A stretch of DNA of 64,000 nucleotides from JAVBQF01 sp031549195. Lineage in GTDB: Bacteria > Bacillota_I > Bacilli_A > RF39 > UBA660. Under the pieces are notes generated by a model. The model saw only the letters and a program-made list of their open reading frames with translations. It ran no database searches and had not been told where the DNA came from. Every line of letters begins with the position of its first letter. Position 1 is the stretch's first letter. Shown in pieces: positions 1 through 7,131 of this stretch. The position numbers and the translations under genes were made by a program. The stretch spans positions 3,619-67,618 of the forward strand of contig JAVBQF010000010.1 of NCBI GenBank assembly GCA_031549195.1, given 5' to 3'.

Positions 1-637
1 TAGTTGATGAACTCTTTTTATCTTTAACACTTATAAAATGAGACTCTTTCATAATAGATTTACTTAATTCAATTATTTGTTTTGATATAGTCGCACTGAA
101 AAGAAGTGCTTGTTTATTTTCTGGTATTTCATTGTTGATGATTGTTATGTCTTCTTTGAATCCCTCTTTAAGCATTTCATCTGCTTCGTCTAATACAAAG
201 AATTTAACATGACTTAAATCTAATTTTTTACTTCTTAGATGATCATTAATTCTTCCTAGGGTACCAACTACTATAGCTGGATTGTTATTTAGCTCTTTAA
301 CTTGATCTCTAATTGACATACCACCAACTAATGTAGCATATGACAAGTTCATATATTTACCTAGCTTTTTAATTTCTGTCATAATCTGCATCGCAAGCTC
401 TCTTGTTGGTGCGACTATTAAGCATTCTGTTTTCTTAGATTTAAAATCAATATTATTTAATAATGGTATAGCAAAAGCAGCTGTTTTACCAGTTCCTGTT
501 TCAGCTTCAGCAATAATATTAGTACCATCAAGTATTACAGGTATAGCCTCTGCTTGAATTGGCATCATTTCTTCAAATCCAATATCAGATATTGCTTTTT
601 TAATTTGTTCTTTTATTTGTAGTTCTGTAAATTTCAT
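1..637 (-). CDS. DEAD-box ATP-dependent RNA helicase (5' part; 3' end outside window)
   Basis: The reading frame is open from the ATG at 637 to the window edge and encodes the first 212 residues. I read the conserved helicase motifs in order: a Q-motif region (GFEEMMPIQAEAI), motif I (AETGTGKT), Ia (PTRELA), GG, a motif Ib variant (VGTLGRI instead of TPGR), motif II (LDEADEM) and motif III (FSAT). DEAD-box proteins remodel RNA in ribosome assembly, mRNA decay or cold adaptation. AGGAG at 645-649 (minus strand) supports this start. The C-terminal RecA domain is not visible, so the subfamily (CshA-like or other) cannot be assigned. A promoter and a terminator-like hairpin lie directly upstream. 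Confidence 0.95.
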   Translation of the reverse strand, partial: MKFTELQIKEQIKKAISDIGFEEMMPIQAEAIPVILDGTNIIAEAETGTGKTAAFAIPLLNNIDFKSKKTECLIVAPTRELAMQIMTEIKKLGKYMNLSYATLVGGMSIRDQVKELNNNPAIVVGTLGRINDHLRSKKLDLSHVKFFVLDEADEMLKEGFKEDITIINNEIPENKQALLFSATISKQIIELSKSIMKESHFISVKDKKSSST

Positions 638-652
638 TGTAACTCCTCTTCG

Positions 653-690
653 AAAAAAAAGAGAATCCTTCTAAATCAAAGGAATCCCTT
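653..690 (-). terminator. Terminator-like hairpin in the leader of the DEAD-box gene
   Basis: Read on the minus strand, GGGATTCCTT pairs with AAGGATTCTC (10 positions, one mismatch and one G-U, 8-nt loop) and is followed at once by eight T residues and then by the ribosome binding site of the helicase gene. No gene lies upstream on this strand, so it is not the end of another transcript. It looks like an attenuator. Confidence 0.7.
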
Positions 691-706
691 AATTAAAACC
701 GTTATT

Positions 707-735
707 ATATTAGCACAGTTAATGAATTTAGTCAA
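707..735 (-). promoter_or_regulatory. Sigma-A-type promoter of the DEAD-box gene
   Basis: On the minus strand TTGACT (730-735) is separated by 17 bp from TAATAT (707-712). The predicted transcript starts near 700 and therefore begins with the leader hairpin. Confidence 0.7.
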
Positions 736-818
736 ATTATTATCATATAAATACTGATTAATAATAACTGTGATATAATTATAATTGATAAATATAAAAT
801 TAAGGGAGGAATAATTAC

Positions 819-1121
819 ATGTCAAAAGTCGTTATGTACATATCGTTCAAATTAATAAAGGGAAAATCTGTACCAGATTTCTTACTTGCCTCAGAAAAAC
901 TTAATAATGAGTATATGTCTAAACAAAAAGGTTATATTTCGTGGGAGCAACTTAATAATGGAGATACTTGGGTAGACTTTCTAACATTTGAAACTATGGA
1001 GGATGTTAAAGAAGTAGAAAATAACCCTAATCCAAGTGATTCAGCATTAAAATTTTATTCTTTTATAAATATGAGTACTTGCAAAGTTCAATATTTTACT
1101 GTTGAAAGAAGTTATAAATAG
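819..1121 (+). CDS. Small ABM-like (dimeric alpha/beta barrel) protein
   Basis: This 100-residue protein has no membrane segment. Its start is supported by GGGAGGA 8 nt before the ATG. The pattern of an N-terminal strand, a helix with LNNEYMSKQKGY, WEQLNNGDTWVDFLTFETMEDV and a final strand resembles small antibiotic-biosynthesis-monooxygenase-like proteins of the dimeric alpha/beta barrel superfamily. That assignment rests on fold pattern only; no catalytic residues are recognised. It is followed after 9 nt by tag, so the two are probably co-transcribed. A possible -10 (TATAAT, 774-779) lies upstream without a clear -35. Confidence 0.6.
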   Translation: MSKVVMYISFKLIKGKSVPDFLLASEKLNNEYMSKQKGYISWEQLNNGDTWVDFLTFETMEDVKEVENNPNPSDSALKFYSFINMSTCKVQYFTVERSYK

Positions 1122-1130
1122 GAGAAAATT

Positions 1131-1706
1131 ATGGCTGAAAGGTTTAGGTGTTTTGGAACTGGAACACCAATTTATGAAAAATACCATGATAATGAATGGG
1201 GAAGGCCTGTATACGACGATTATAAGTTATTTGAAATGTTAGTTTTAGAAGGCATGCAAGCTGGATTATCATGGATAACAGTACTAAAAAAAAGAGACGC
1301 ATATAGCAAAGCTTTTGATAACTTTGATACTAAGAAGATAGCTCTTTATGATGATAAAAAGATTGAAGAACTTATGCTTAATGCTGGAATAATTAGAAAT
1401 CGTTTAAAAATCAATTCTATTATTATAAATGCTAAATTATTTTTAAAAATCATGGAGACTGGTTCGTTTAGTGATATGCTTTGGAAATATGTAGATAATA
1501 AACCTATTGTTGGTCACTATAAAAGTTTTAAAGATATGCCCTTAACTACAGCTATTTCTGATAAAATTAGTAAGGATCTTAAAAAAATGGGATTCAAGTT
1601 TGTTGGGACAACTATAATTTATTCTTTTATGCAAGCTGTTGGTATGGTAAACGATCATCTAATGGAATGCCCTACTTATGAAGAAATATTGCAATCACAA
1701 AAATAA
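1131..1706 (+). CDS. tag: DNA-3-methyladenine glycosylase I
   Basis: The 191-residue protein is full length for the TagI family, which excises 3-methyladenine from alkylated DNA in base excision repair. The N-terminus shows the family pattern YHDNEWG followed by LFEMLVLEGMQAGLSW. Glu40 corresponds to the catalytic Glu38 of the E. coli enzyme. The zinc site is present: Cys7 and His19 near the start, His176 and Cys180 near the end (HLMEC). It lies 9 nt after the ABM-like gene and has GGAG in front of its ATG. A strong terminator follows directly. Confidence 0.95.
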   Translation: MAERFRCFGTGTPIYEKYHDNEWGRPVYDDYKLFEMLVLEGMQAGLSWITVLKKRDAYSKAFDNFDTKKIALYDDKKIEELMLNAGIIRNRLKINSIIINAKLFLKIMETGSFSDMLWKYVDNKPIVGHYKSFKDMPLTTAISDKISKDLKKMGFKFVGTTIIYSFMQAVGMVNDHLMECPTYEEILQSQK

Positions 1707-1757
1707 AAAGATGTTATTCTTTCTTATATATTTAGAAAGAAGAGCATCTTTTTTATT
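1706..1757 (+). terminator. Terminator after tag
   Basis: AAAAGATG-TTATTCTTTCT pairs with AGAAAGAA-GAGCATCTTTT, followed by a T-run. An A-rich left flank makes it usable also for the minus-strand gene that ends at 1771. Confidence 0.8.
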
Positions 1758-1770
1758 TATCCTTAGTACT

Positions 1771-2199
1771 TTAATCTAAATTCCATAATTGAAACCTACC
1801 AGTAATTTCATTTACATCTTTGGTATCACCATAAATAATTGCACCCAAATATTCAAACTTATCATTCTCTTTTGACTCTATTGAATTTACTAATTCTTCA
1901 TCTGTCCGGGTCTCTAACATCTCTTTAGGATAGTCTGCTACCAATAGCTTTTTATTTGCTTTAGCAGTATCAATTGCTGTTTTCAATTTCCCTGCTTTAA
2001 CTTTAGTTACAATAAATGGGAATCTACTTATACCTGTATGAGTTATCCCAGAGTTATCAGTAATAATTGATTTTCCCATTATTTCATTATCAGAGTATTT
2101 ACCAATTGCAACAGCAAGGTGTCCTATTACATTAAGTGCTGTTGATGGATCAACATTTGTAGCTATAATTCCAACTATTTTCTTATCTTCATAATTCAT
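1771..2199 (-). CDS. DUF2000 family protein (peptidyl-tRNA hydrolase II-like fold)
   Basis: The 142-residue product begins MNYEDKKIVGIIATNVDP and matches the pattern of DUF2000 proteins, which are related in fold to Pth2; their function is unknown. The start at 2199 is chosen because AAAAGGAGG lies 9 nt upstream. The frame is open further upstream, but that extension would start without a ribosome binding site and overlaps a small ORF in another frame. The HLAVAIG and SGITHTG segments are typical of the family core. The gene is preceded by a 29-codon ORF with its own strong ribosome binding site, so the two may be coupled. Confidence 0.8.
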   Translation of the reverse strand: MNYEDKKIVGIIATNVDPSTALNVIGHLAVAIGKYSDNEIMGKSIITDNSGITHTGISRFPFIVTKVKAGKLKTAIDTAKANKKLLVADYPKEMLETRTDEELVNSIESKENDKFEYLGAIIYGDTKDVNEITGRFQLWNLD

Positions 2200-2227
2200 A
2201 TTTCTATTTCCTCCTTTTATATTTGAA

Positions 2228-2317
2228 CTACTTATATAAAGGAGGTAAAACATTTGCAAGAACTTCAATTTTTGCCCATAATTCTCCACCATGCATTTTT
2301 CTTGGATATTTAATCAT
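2228..2317 (-). CDS. 29-residue ORF upstream of the DUF2000 gene
   Basis: The ORF begins with ATG at 2315-2317, preceded by AGGAGG with 6 nt spacing, and ends with TAG at 2228-2230. The peptide starts MIKYPRKMHGGELWAKIEVL and has a normal residue composition with no long hydrophobic stretch. The next ATG lies 28 nt further on. It could be a small protein, a leader peptide controlling the DUF2000 gene, or the remains of a larger gene. No function is recognised. Confidence 0.45.
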   Translation of the reverse strand: MIKYPRKMHGGELWAKIEVLANVLPPLYK

Positions 2318-2385
2318 ATGGCGTCCTCCTATTTCTTTGTGTTATTTAACAATTGAAAATAAATTGTAAGAGTTTTCATTCTACA

Positions 2386-2763
2386 TTATAAATTATCACA
2401 ATATCTTCCCTTACCAAACTCAAAACCAAAATTTCTATATAAAAAGTTATTTTCTATATAGTACTTTGTAATAGTAAAGTCTTGGTCTTTATCATAATAG
2501 TAGGTATTTTCACCACAGGTAATTTCTTCTAATACTTTTAAGTAATTTTCAATATCCACTTTTAATGAGAACTCGCTCCTAACACTTGTAAAGTTAGCAA
2601 CTGTCATACAACACTCATCCTTAAATGTTGATAACCTTGGAACTTTTAATATAACTTCATTAGCTTCTGATGCATAATCTCTGTTTCCAAATGGCACAAA
2701 TAATATTGTTAATATTACAAACATAATTACTCCAAATATAGATATCAATATTTTGTTGTACAT
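2386..2763 (-). CDS. Small membrane-anchored protein, function unknown
   Basis: The 125-residue product has one N-terminal hydrophobic helix (ILISIFGVIMFVILTILFV, residues 5-23) and then a polar region that contains three cysteines besides one near the C-terminus (ECCMTV, ITCGENT, GRYCDN). Possible disulfides fit an extracytoplasmic location. AGGAG lies 7 nt before the ATG. I do not recognise the family. The short gap to the upstream HIT-like gene on the same strand suggests an operon. Confidence 0.65.
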   Translation of the reverse strand: MYNKILISIFGVIMFVILTILFVPFGNRDYASEANEVILKVPRLSTFKDECCMTVANFTSVRSEFSLKVDIENYLKVLEEITCGENTYYYDKDQDFTITKYYIENNFLYRNFGFEFGKGRYCDNL

Positions 2764-2793
2764 AAGATCTCCTAATAATAATCTTTTTCTTTA

Positions 2794-3261
2794 TTACCAT
2801 TTTTCTACTTGGTATTTCTCTTGCTTACTTATTATCTCAATTTGTCTTTGTATTTCTTTTACATCTTCTACATTGAGTGGTTCAAAACCAACATAGAAAC
2901 CACTTTCTCTTGCTGGTAAATATACTGCTTCAGGGAATATTTGTTTTTTTGCAGTTGTTACTCTTCCATATATGTGCATATGAAAATTTGGTTCTTGATT
3001 TTTCTTATATGCCCAATTGCCCATATCTTGATAGTTTAATCGGATAATGTCGATGCCAACTTCTTTCATTGCTAGGGGATAAGCTTCATCCACTATCATA
3101 GTTAGCCTAATAAAGTCTTTTGCTTCTTCAATGGTCATCTCTCCTCTAGACTTCATTTTTCTTTTGGGCAATATTCTAATATTTCCGCCTTCTTCTCTTG
3201 ATACATGGGGCGTTTCAAATGATTCTAGAATAAAGTTGTTTGTCTCATAAATTAATGCCAT
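2794..3261 (-). CDS. HIT-like (histidine triad-type) protein
   Basis: The 155-residue product carries FHMHIYGR, which resembles the H-x-H-x-H-x-x motif of histidine triad nucleotide hydrolases and transferases, with the third histidine replaced by tyrosine. The upstream segment YEVxxxI-like (EVGIDIIRLNYQDMGNWAYKKN) is also HIT-like in layout. The substrate cannot be told. The start at 3261 has TTAGGAG 7 nt upstream and a TATAAT box (3281-3286, minus strand) behind it; the longer open frame to 3336 would run through that promoter and is rejected. Confidence 0.65.
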   Translation of the reverse strand: MALIYETNNFILESFETPHVSREEGGNIRILPKRKMKSRGEMTIEEAKDFIRLTMIVDEAYPLAMKEVGIDIIRLNYQDMGNWAYKKNQEPNFHMHIYGRVTTAKKQIFPEAVYLPARESGFYVGFEPLNVEDVKEIQRQIEIISKQEKYQVEKW

Positions 3262-3410
3262 ATTATCAACTCCTAAGTATATTATACACTTTTTATATAA
3301 AAAAACGAGCATTAAAAAAAGTTCTCTCATCCACAAATAATTAGTAATATCTTTTATTAAATGATATAATCATCTTATGAAATTTAAAATCCTATTGGGG
3401 AAAAATTATA

Positions 3411-3500
3411 GTGATATGTATTTTTGATAATAAGGAATTTGCATCAATTGATGTTGATTTATATGATATGTTAAGTAGTAATTTGAAAAGGAGTGTTTGA
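3411..3500 (+). CDS. Possible 29-residue ORF coupled to the DUF2200 gene
   Basis: A GTG start (3411) follows GGGG by 10 nt, and the frame ends with TGA at 3498-3500, immediately before the ATG of the next gene. A TATAAT box lies at 3365-3370. The peptide (VICIFDNKEF...) is not recognised. It may be a coupling leader or only the untranslated leader of the DUF2200 gene. Confidence 0.25.
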   Translation: MICIFDNKEFASIDVDLYDMLSSNLKRSV

Positions 3501-3854
3501 ATGAAACAAAATCGTATTTTTAAAGATAGTTTTGCAAGTGTTTATCCATTTTATGTTCAAAAAGCAGTGAATAAAGATCGTACTAAAAAAGAAGTTGATG
3601 AGATTATTTGCTGGCTTACTGGTTATGATATCGATGGCTTAAAAACACAATTAGATAAAGAAGTGGACGTTGAAACGTTCTTTAATGAAGCTCCTAAAAT
3701 AAACCCTAATAGTTATTTAATTACTGGTGTCGTATGTGGAGTACGTGTAGAAGAAGTTGAAGACCCTTTAATGCAGAAAATTCGTTTTCTGGATAAGTTA
3801 ATTGATGAATTAGCCAAAGGAAAAGCTATGGATAAGATTTTACGAAGTAAATAA
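3501..3854 (+). CDS. DUF2200 family protein
   Basis: The 117-residue protein begins MKQNRIFKDSFASVYPFYVQ and contains ICWLTGYD and APKINPNSYLITGVVCGVRVE, the pattern of the DUF2200 family. Members are small cytosolic proteins of unknown role. AAAGGAG 8 nt before the ATG supports the start. The gene is followed after 16 nt by a DUF1801 gene and then an Imm-5-like gene on the same strand, so the three probably form one transcript that ends at 4840. Confidence 0.85.
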   Translation: MKQNRIFKDSFASVYPFYVQKAVNKDRTKKEVDEIICWLTGYDIDGLKTQLDKEVDVETFFNEAPKINPNSYLITGVVCGVRVEEVEDPLMQKIRFLDKLIDELAKGKAMDKILRSK

Positions 3855-3870
3855 TTGAAAGGTAGCAAAA

Positions 3871-4293
3871 ATGAATGTAATAGCAAATACAATTGATGAG
3901 TTCTTTGAGTCTTCGTTAAATAAAGAGGACTTAATAAGATTGGATAAAACAATAACTTCATTAACGACTGGACTTGATAGGAAACTCCATATAAGCCCAA
4001 CTTTTACCGTCCTTGGATATGGAAGTATGATTTATAGTAGAAAAACGGTTAATGGTATCATTCCCATAATCGCATTTGCACCACAAAAGGGAAGTATTAA
4101 TTTATATATTTCACTTCATCCAGAAGGACCTCTAATAATTAACTCGTATAAAGAAAAACTTGGCAAATGTTCCTATGGAAAAACATGCATAAAATTCACA
4201 AAGTTTGACAAATTAAATAAGTTAGAATTTGAAAGATTTATTAAAGAAATAGTAGAATGTGCAAGAAAGAAAAATATAGAATTTATAAAATAA
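3871..4293 (+). CDS. DUF1801 (YdhG/YdeI-type) domain protein
   Basis: The 140-residue protein has the DUF1801 core pattern: GYGSMIYSRKTVNGIIPIIAFAPQ followed by a strand region SINLYISLHPEG and a C-terminal helical segment. These are small stand-alone proteins with a fold related to frataxin-like or iron chaperone-type domains; no biochemical role is assigned here. GAAAGG lies 9 nt before the ATG. It is the middle gene of a three-gene cluster. Confidence 0.75.
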   Translation: MNVIANTIDEFFESSLNKEDLIRLDKTITSLTTGLDRKLHISPTFTVLGYGSMIYSRKTVNGIIPIIAFAPQKGSINLYISLHPEGPLIINSYKEKLGKCSYGKTCIKFTKFDKLNKLEFERFIKEIVECARKKNIEFIK

Positions 4294-4311
4294 TTTATTG
4301 GGGTGATATTA

Positions 4312-4776
4312 TTGAATATTTATGAGTATCAAAGACCTGTTGGAAAAATTGTAGATATTCCAGAATTACGAAAAGAATTTATTACTATTTTTGATACTAA
4401 AAACAAACATGAGATGGCTAAGTTTGGGTTAATCTATGCAAAACATATTTTAGACATTACCAGATTTGAAGCAAACGATGAGTTATTATCGGCCTTTGAA
4501 GCAGTACAAGAATGGATAGATGGTAAAGTTAATTATCACAAAGCTAGAAATGTGGCATTTGCTGAATTATATAAATCTGCACGTGAAAGTAATGATCAAG
4601 TAAAAATAAAGTTTTGTAAAACAATGGCACAAATATCGTGCATACCACATGTAAAAGCACATGGTCTTTGGGCATCTGATTTTGCAATCACTTTGATAAA
4701 TACAATGTTTGTGGGTAACCTTGATAAGGTCAAAGAGGAAAGGAAAATACAGATTGAACTGTTGAAATCAGTATAA
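4312..4776 (+). CDS. Imm-5-like putative immunity protein
   Basis: The 154-residue all-helical product has the layout of Imm-5-like putative immunity proteins: an N-terminal RPVGKIVDIPEL stretch, then helices with AFEAVQEWIDGK, ARNVAFAELYKSARES and CIPHVKAHGLWASDFA. Such proteins are named from computational surveys of polymorphic toxin loci; no toxin gene is visible nearby. I place the start at the TTG (4312), 5-8 nt after GGGGTGAT. A GTG at 4303 falls inside that ribosome binding site and is less likely. The gene ends the DUF2200-DUF1801 cluster. Confidence 0.55.
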   Translation: MNIYEYQRPVGKIVDIPELRKEFITIFDTKNKHEMAKFGLIYAKHILDITRFEANDELLSAFEAVQEWIDGKVNYHKARNVAFAELYKSARESNDQVKIKFCKTMAQISCIPHVKAHGLWASDFAITLINTMFVGNLDKVKEERKIQIELLKSV

Positions 4777-4799
4777 TGTAACTTATAGAAGAACTTTAT

Positions 4800-4840
4800 G
4801 GGAAATTTGTATAGGCTTTTGCTAATACTGATTTCCTTTT
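4800..4840 (+). terminator. Terminator of the DUF2200 cluster
   Basis: GGAAAT (4801-4806) pairs with ATTTCC (4831-4836). An inner stem GTAT/ATAC and GC/GC closes a TTTT loop, and TTTT follows. Confidence 0.75.
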
Positions 4841-4930
4841 AAAATGGTGAATTAGGGGAATATATAATAAGTATGGTTCTATTATTACTAATAAAATAAA
4901 TATAAAAAAGCATACCCGTTTTTTGCATAA

Positions 4931-4963
4931 AATAAAAACTTATAAGCTTAAATGCTTATAAGT
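4931..4963 (-). terminator. Terminator of the CYTH gene
   Basis: ACTTATAAGC (4938-4947) and GCTTATAAGT (4954-4963) form a perfect 10-bp stem. On the minus strand it is followed by TTTTATTTTA, and it lies 70 nt after the stop of the CYTH gene. Confidence 0.75.
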
Positions 4964-5034
4964 GATTTTCAAATTGCTCAGTATTCTAAAGAGTGTTATT
5001 ATCATTTGATACCATTTATTCAATAATAATTAAA

Positions 5035-5622
5035 TTAAGAAATATATATATCTATATCGTCTCTATTTAATTTTTTCCTTAACATCAATTGGTTTTTTCC
5101 TAAGTCTAATTCTCTAACATTTCTAAGACCTAACTCATTAATGAATTGTCTAATTTTTTCTTTAATTTCCATTACATCTTCATCATCATTTGAAATCATT
5201 ATTTCAACTTCCATAAACAGACCCAAGTCTTCAACTTCTTCAAAAACAATTTCATATTCATTATTTTTATAAACTTTTCTTTTGTTATGCACTACAACCT
5301 GAACTTCTAACCCTAACATTTTAACAATCTTTTCAATTATTTCATAACTTTCAGCTTTAGTTTCATATTCATCAGAATATATCCAATGATTATCTTTAAA
5401 ATGATTCTTTTTATATGTAATAAGACAATCATCACCTTTTCTTCTGACTCTAAAAATTTCATTTATTCTAAGGTTAGGCTCGGGTTTTAAGGCGTCTCTT
5501 AATTGATCTACATAATAGGTGTCATATATTTCTTTTTCTTCAATAAAATCAAATTTAGATAGTATATCTAATACTGTTTGTTTGTCATCATCAAATGTAA
5601 CTAATATTTCTATTTCCTTCAT
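5035..5622 (-). CDS. CYTH-domain protein (class IV adenylate cyclase CyaB-like)
   Basis: The 195-residue protein starts MKEIEILVTF, which resembles the N-terminal ExExK strand of CYTH phosphatases and cyclases with Leu in place of Lys. It continues with paired basic residues (FRVRRKGDD, ITYKKNHF), EYETKAESYEI, NKRKVYKNNEYEIVFEEVEDLGLFMEVE and a C-terminal helix. This alternation of acidic and basic strands is the triphosphate tunnel pattern. The protein could be a CyaB-like cyclase, a thiamine triphosphatase or a triphosphatase of unknown substrate. A TATAAT box (5643-5648) lies upstream on the minus strand, and a separate terminator follows. Confidence 0.8.
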   Translation of the reverse strand: MKEIEILVTFDDDKQTVLDILSKFDFIEEKEIYDTYYVDQLRDALKPEPNLRINEIFRVRRKGDDCLITYKKNHFKDNHWIYSDEYETKAESYEIIEKIVKMLGLEVQVVVHNKRKVYKNNEYEIVFEEVEDLGLFMEVEIMISNDDEDVMEIKEKIRQFINELGLRNVRELDLGKNQLMLRKKLNRDDIDIYIS

Positions 5623-5654
5623 AATTTATCACTCCAAAGATAATTATACCCTTT

Positions 5655-5690
5655 TTTATATAAAAAATGAACCTTTTTAATAAAGGTTCG
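5655..5690 (-). terminator. Terminator downstream of the S51-NUDIX gene
   Basis: GAACCTTT (5669-5676) and AAAGGTTC (5682-5689) form an 8-bp stem. On the minus strand a T-rich run follows. It lies about 190 nt after the stop of the gene at 5880 and just before the CYTH promoter. Confidence 0.6.
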
Positions 5691-5713
5691 ATTGTTCAAT
5701 TTATGGGGCTTTG

Positions 5714-5734
5714 TGTGAACATAATACAAACTGT
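5714..5734 (+). repeat. 21-bp inverted repeat, left arm
   Basis: The 21 bases from 5714 (TGTGAACATAAT...) are the exact reverse complement of 7291-7311. The two arms enclose the S51-NUDIX gene and its flanking direct repeats. Confidence 0.9.
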
Positions 5735-5805
5735 CTTGGTTATAATTTCCCATCACCAATTTACCATTGCTTTAAAATTAAGTCCATAGTTTCTGTTCCT
5801 TTTCT

Positions 5806-5876
5806 GACCAAAATGTGCCCCGAAACTGACTTTTTATGGACTTCTTCTGTACCTTTTTTGTACCTGTTTGTACCTT
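5806..5876. repeat. Imperfect direct repeat with phased GTAC motifs, left copy
   Basis: GACCAAAAT, then TGACTTTTTATG (5827-5838), then GTAC at 5849, 5860 and 5870. The same order of elements occurs at 7132-7212. It begins 4 nt beyond the stop codon of the S51-NUDIX gene. Confidence 0.75.
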
Positions 5877-5879
5877 ATA

Positions 5880-7067
5880 CTACTTACTATTTATGTTATT
5901 TTTTAAAAAATTTATGACCATGTTCTTATACTCGTTATCGAAAGGTACAAATAAATCTGAATAAAATAGATTTTTAAACTCTGCCATAGATAACCATTTT
6001 ACTTCTGCAACTTCTTTTTCTTGAAGGTGCATATCTTTTATATTTAAATCTAGTTTTAACAAATATATTTGAGCAATTTCCCAAGATTTATCAGCTATAA
6101 ATTCTCCAATATATAAGTAATCGACCTCTTTAGTTTTAATTCCAAGTTCTTCTTCAGTTTCCCTGATAGCCCCCATAATAGATGATTCACCTGCTTGAAC
6201 ATGTCCTGCACTTGGCATATCCCAATAATTTGGATATTTCTTTTTTGTTTCAGCTCGCTTTTGTACTAATACTTGTCCATCAGAATTTATAATCCAAACC
6301 CACACAGGTTTATGATAAAATCCAGGATTATTACTATGACAAATTGATTTTTCTTTAGTACCCAAATGCTCTCCGTCCCGTGTATAAATATCAAAAATTT
6401 CATCATTATTCAATATTTCCATTCTCCCATTTAAAAATAAGTAATGAACGCCTACATTAGTAACCTTATTATTTTCTATTTTAATCATAGAATAGTCTGG
6501 TAATCCAACAATGGGCATTTTTTTTGAATATAATAATGCTTCTTTTACTCTAGACTTATCACTTACATCAAAATGTGGATCAATTGTGATATCAATTAAA
6601 CCTAAACCATCATATATTATCGTTTTAGGATAGTCGTCATCTTTTGAGTAAAAAGATTTTTTACCTAAATTCATGCTCCCCGCACTTAATCCTAATATTA
6701 TTCCATTATAATTTTCTAAAAAATCTTTATAACCGTTATCTCTTATATAGTTTTTTTGTATAAAAGGATCCCCACCTTGAAGATAAATAATATCAGCTTT
6801 TTCTAACAATTTTAGACCATCCTCTTTAGGAGTTCTGCCATCTATCATATAGAATTCTTTTAAATCACTAAATCCAAAAGTTTTTTCTACTCCTAACATT
6901 GATTCATCTCCATAAAAATAAGTATCATTTTTTTCAAATTCTCTTCTTGCACCAATTGATACTAAAATGTTTTTTCCTTTTAAATCTTCCTTGAGTTGGT
7001 GTTCAATCTCTTTTCCAAACATTCCTTTTATTTTGTCTCCACCACTTAATAAATATATTATTGCCAT
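5880..7067 (-). CDS. Peptidase S51 (dipeptidase E-like) fused to a NUDIX hydrolase
   Basis: This 395-residue protein has two enzyme domains. Residues 1-220 resemble peptidase S51 (dipeptidase E/cyanophycinase class I glutaminase-like fold): LQGGDPF at 97-102, the nucleophile elbow GLSAGS at 126-131 with Ser128, and DPHFD with His165. Residues 245-385 form a NUDIX domain with a complete Nudix box at 288-310 (GHVQAGE, then RETEEELG), of the type near isopentenyl-diphosphate isomerases. I start at the ATG at 7067, 6 nt after AGGTGAT; an upstream GTG at 7076 lies inside that ribosome binding site. The gene is bracketed by direct and inverted repeats, which suggests a unit that moved or recombined as one piece. 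Confidence 0.85.
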   Translation of the reverse strand: MAIIYLLSGGDKIKGMFGKEIEHQLKEDLKGKNILVSIGARREFEKNDTYFYGDESMLGVEKTFGFSDLKEFYMIDGRTPKEDGLKLLEKADIIYLQGGDPFIQKNYIRDNGYKDFLENYNGIILGLSAGSMNLGKKSFYSKDDDYPKTIIYDGLGLIDITIDPHFDVSDKSRVKEALLYSKKMPIVGLPDYSMIKIENNKVTNVGVHYLFLNGRMEILNNDEIFDIYTRDGEHLGTKEKSICHSNNPGFYHKPVWVWIINSDGQVLVQKRAETKKKYPNYWDMPSAGHVQAGESSIMGAIRETEEELGIKTKEVDYLYIGEFIADKSWEIAQIYLLKLDLNIKDMHLQEKEVAEVKWLSMAEFKNLFYSDLFVPFDNEYKNMVINFLKNNINSK

Positions 7068-7131
7068 TATAATCACCTAATTTAATTATACACTATTTAA
7101 TAAAATTATTTTAGTCAATGTATCAATTAAG

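Noticed and set aside
3713..4000. Antisense frame across DUF2200 and DUF1801 genes
   Set aside because: It spans two genes with good starts and matches no family.
5711..5917. Plus-strand open frame of 68 codons overlapping the left inverted repeat
   Set aside because: No ribosome binding site, Phe/Cys/Tyr-rich composition, and it runs across the repeats and into the end of the opposite gene.
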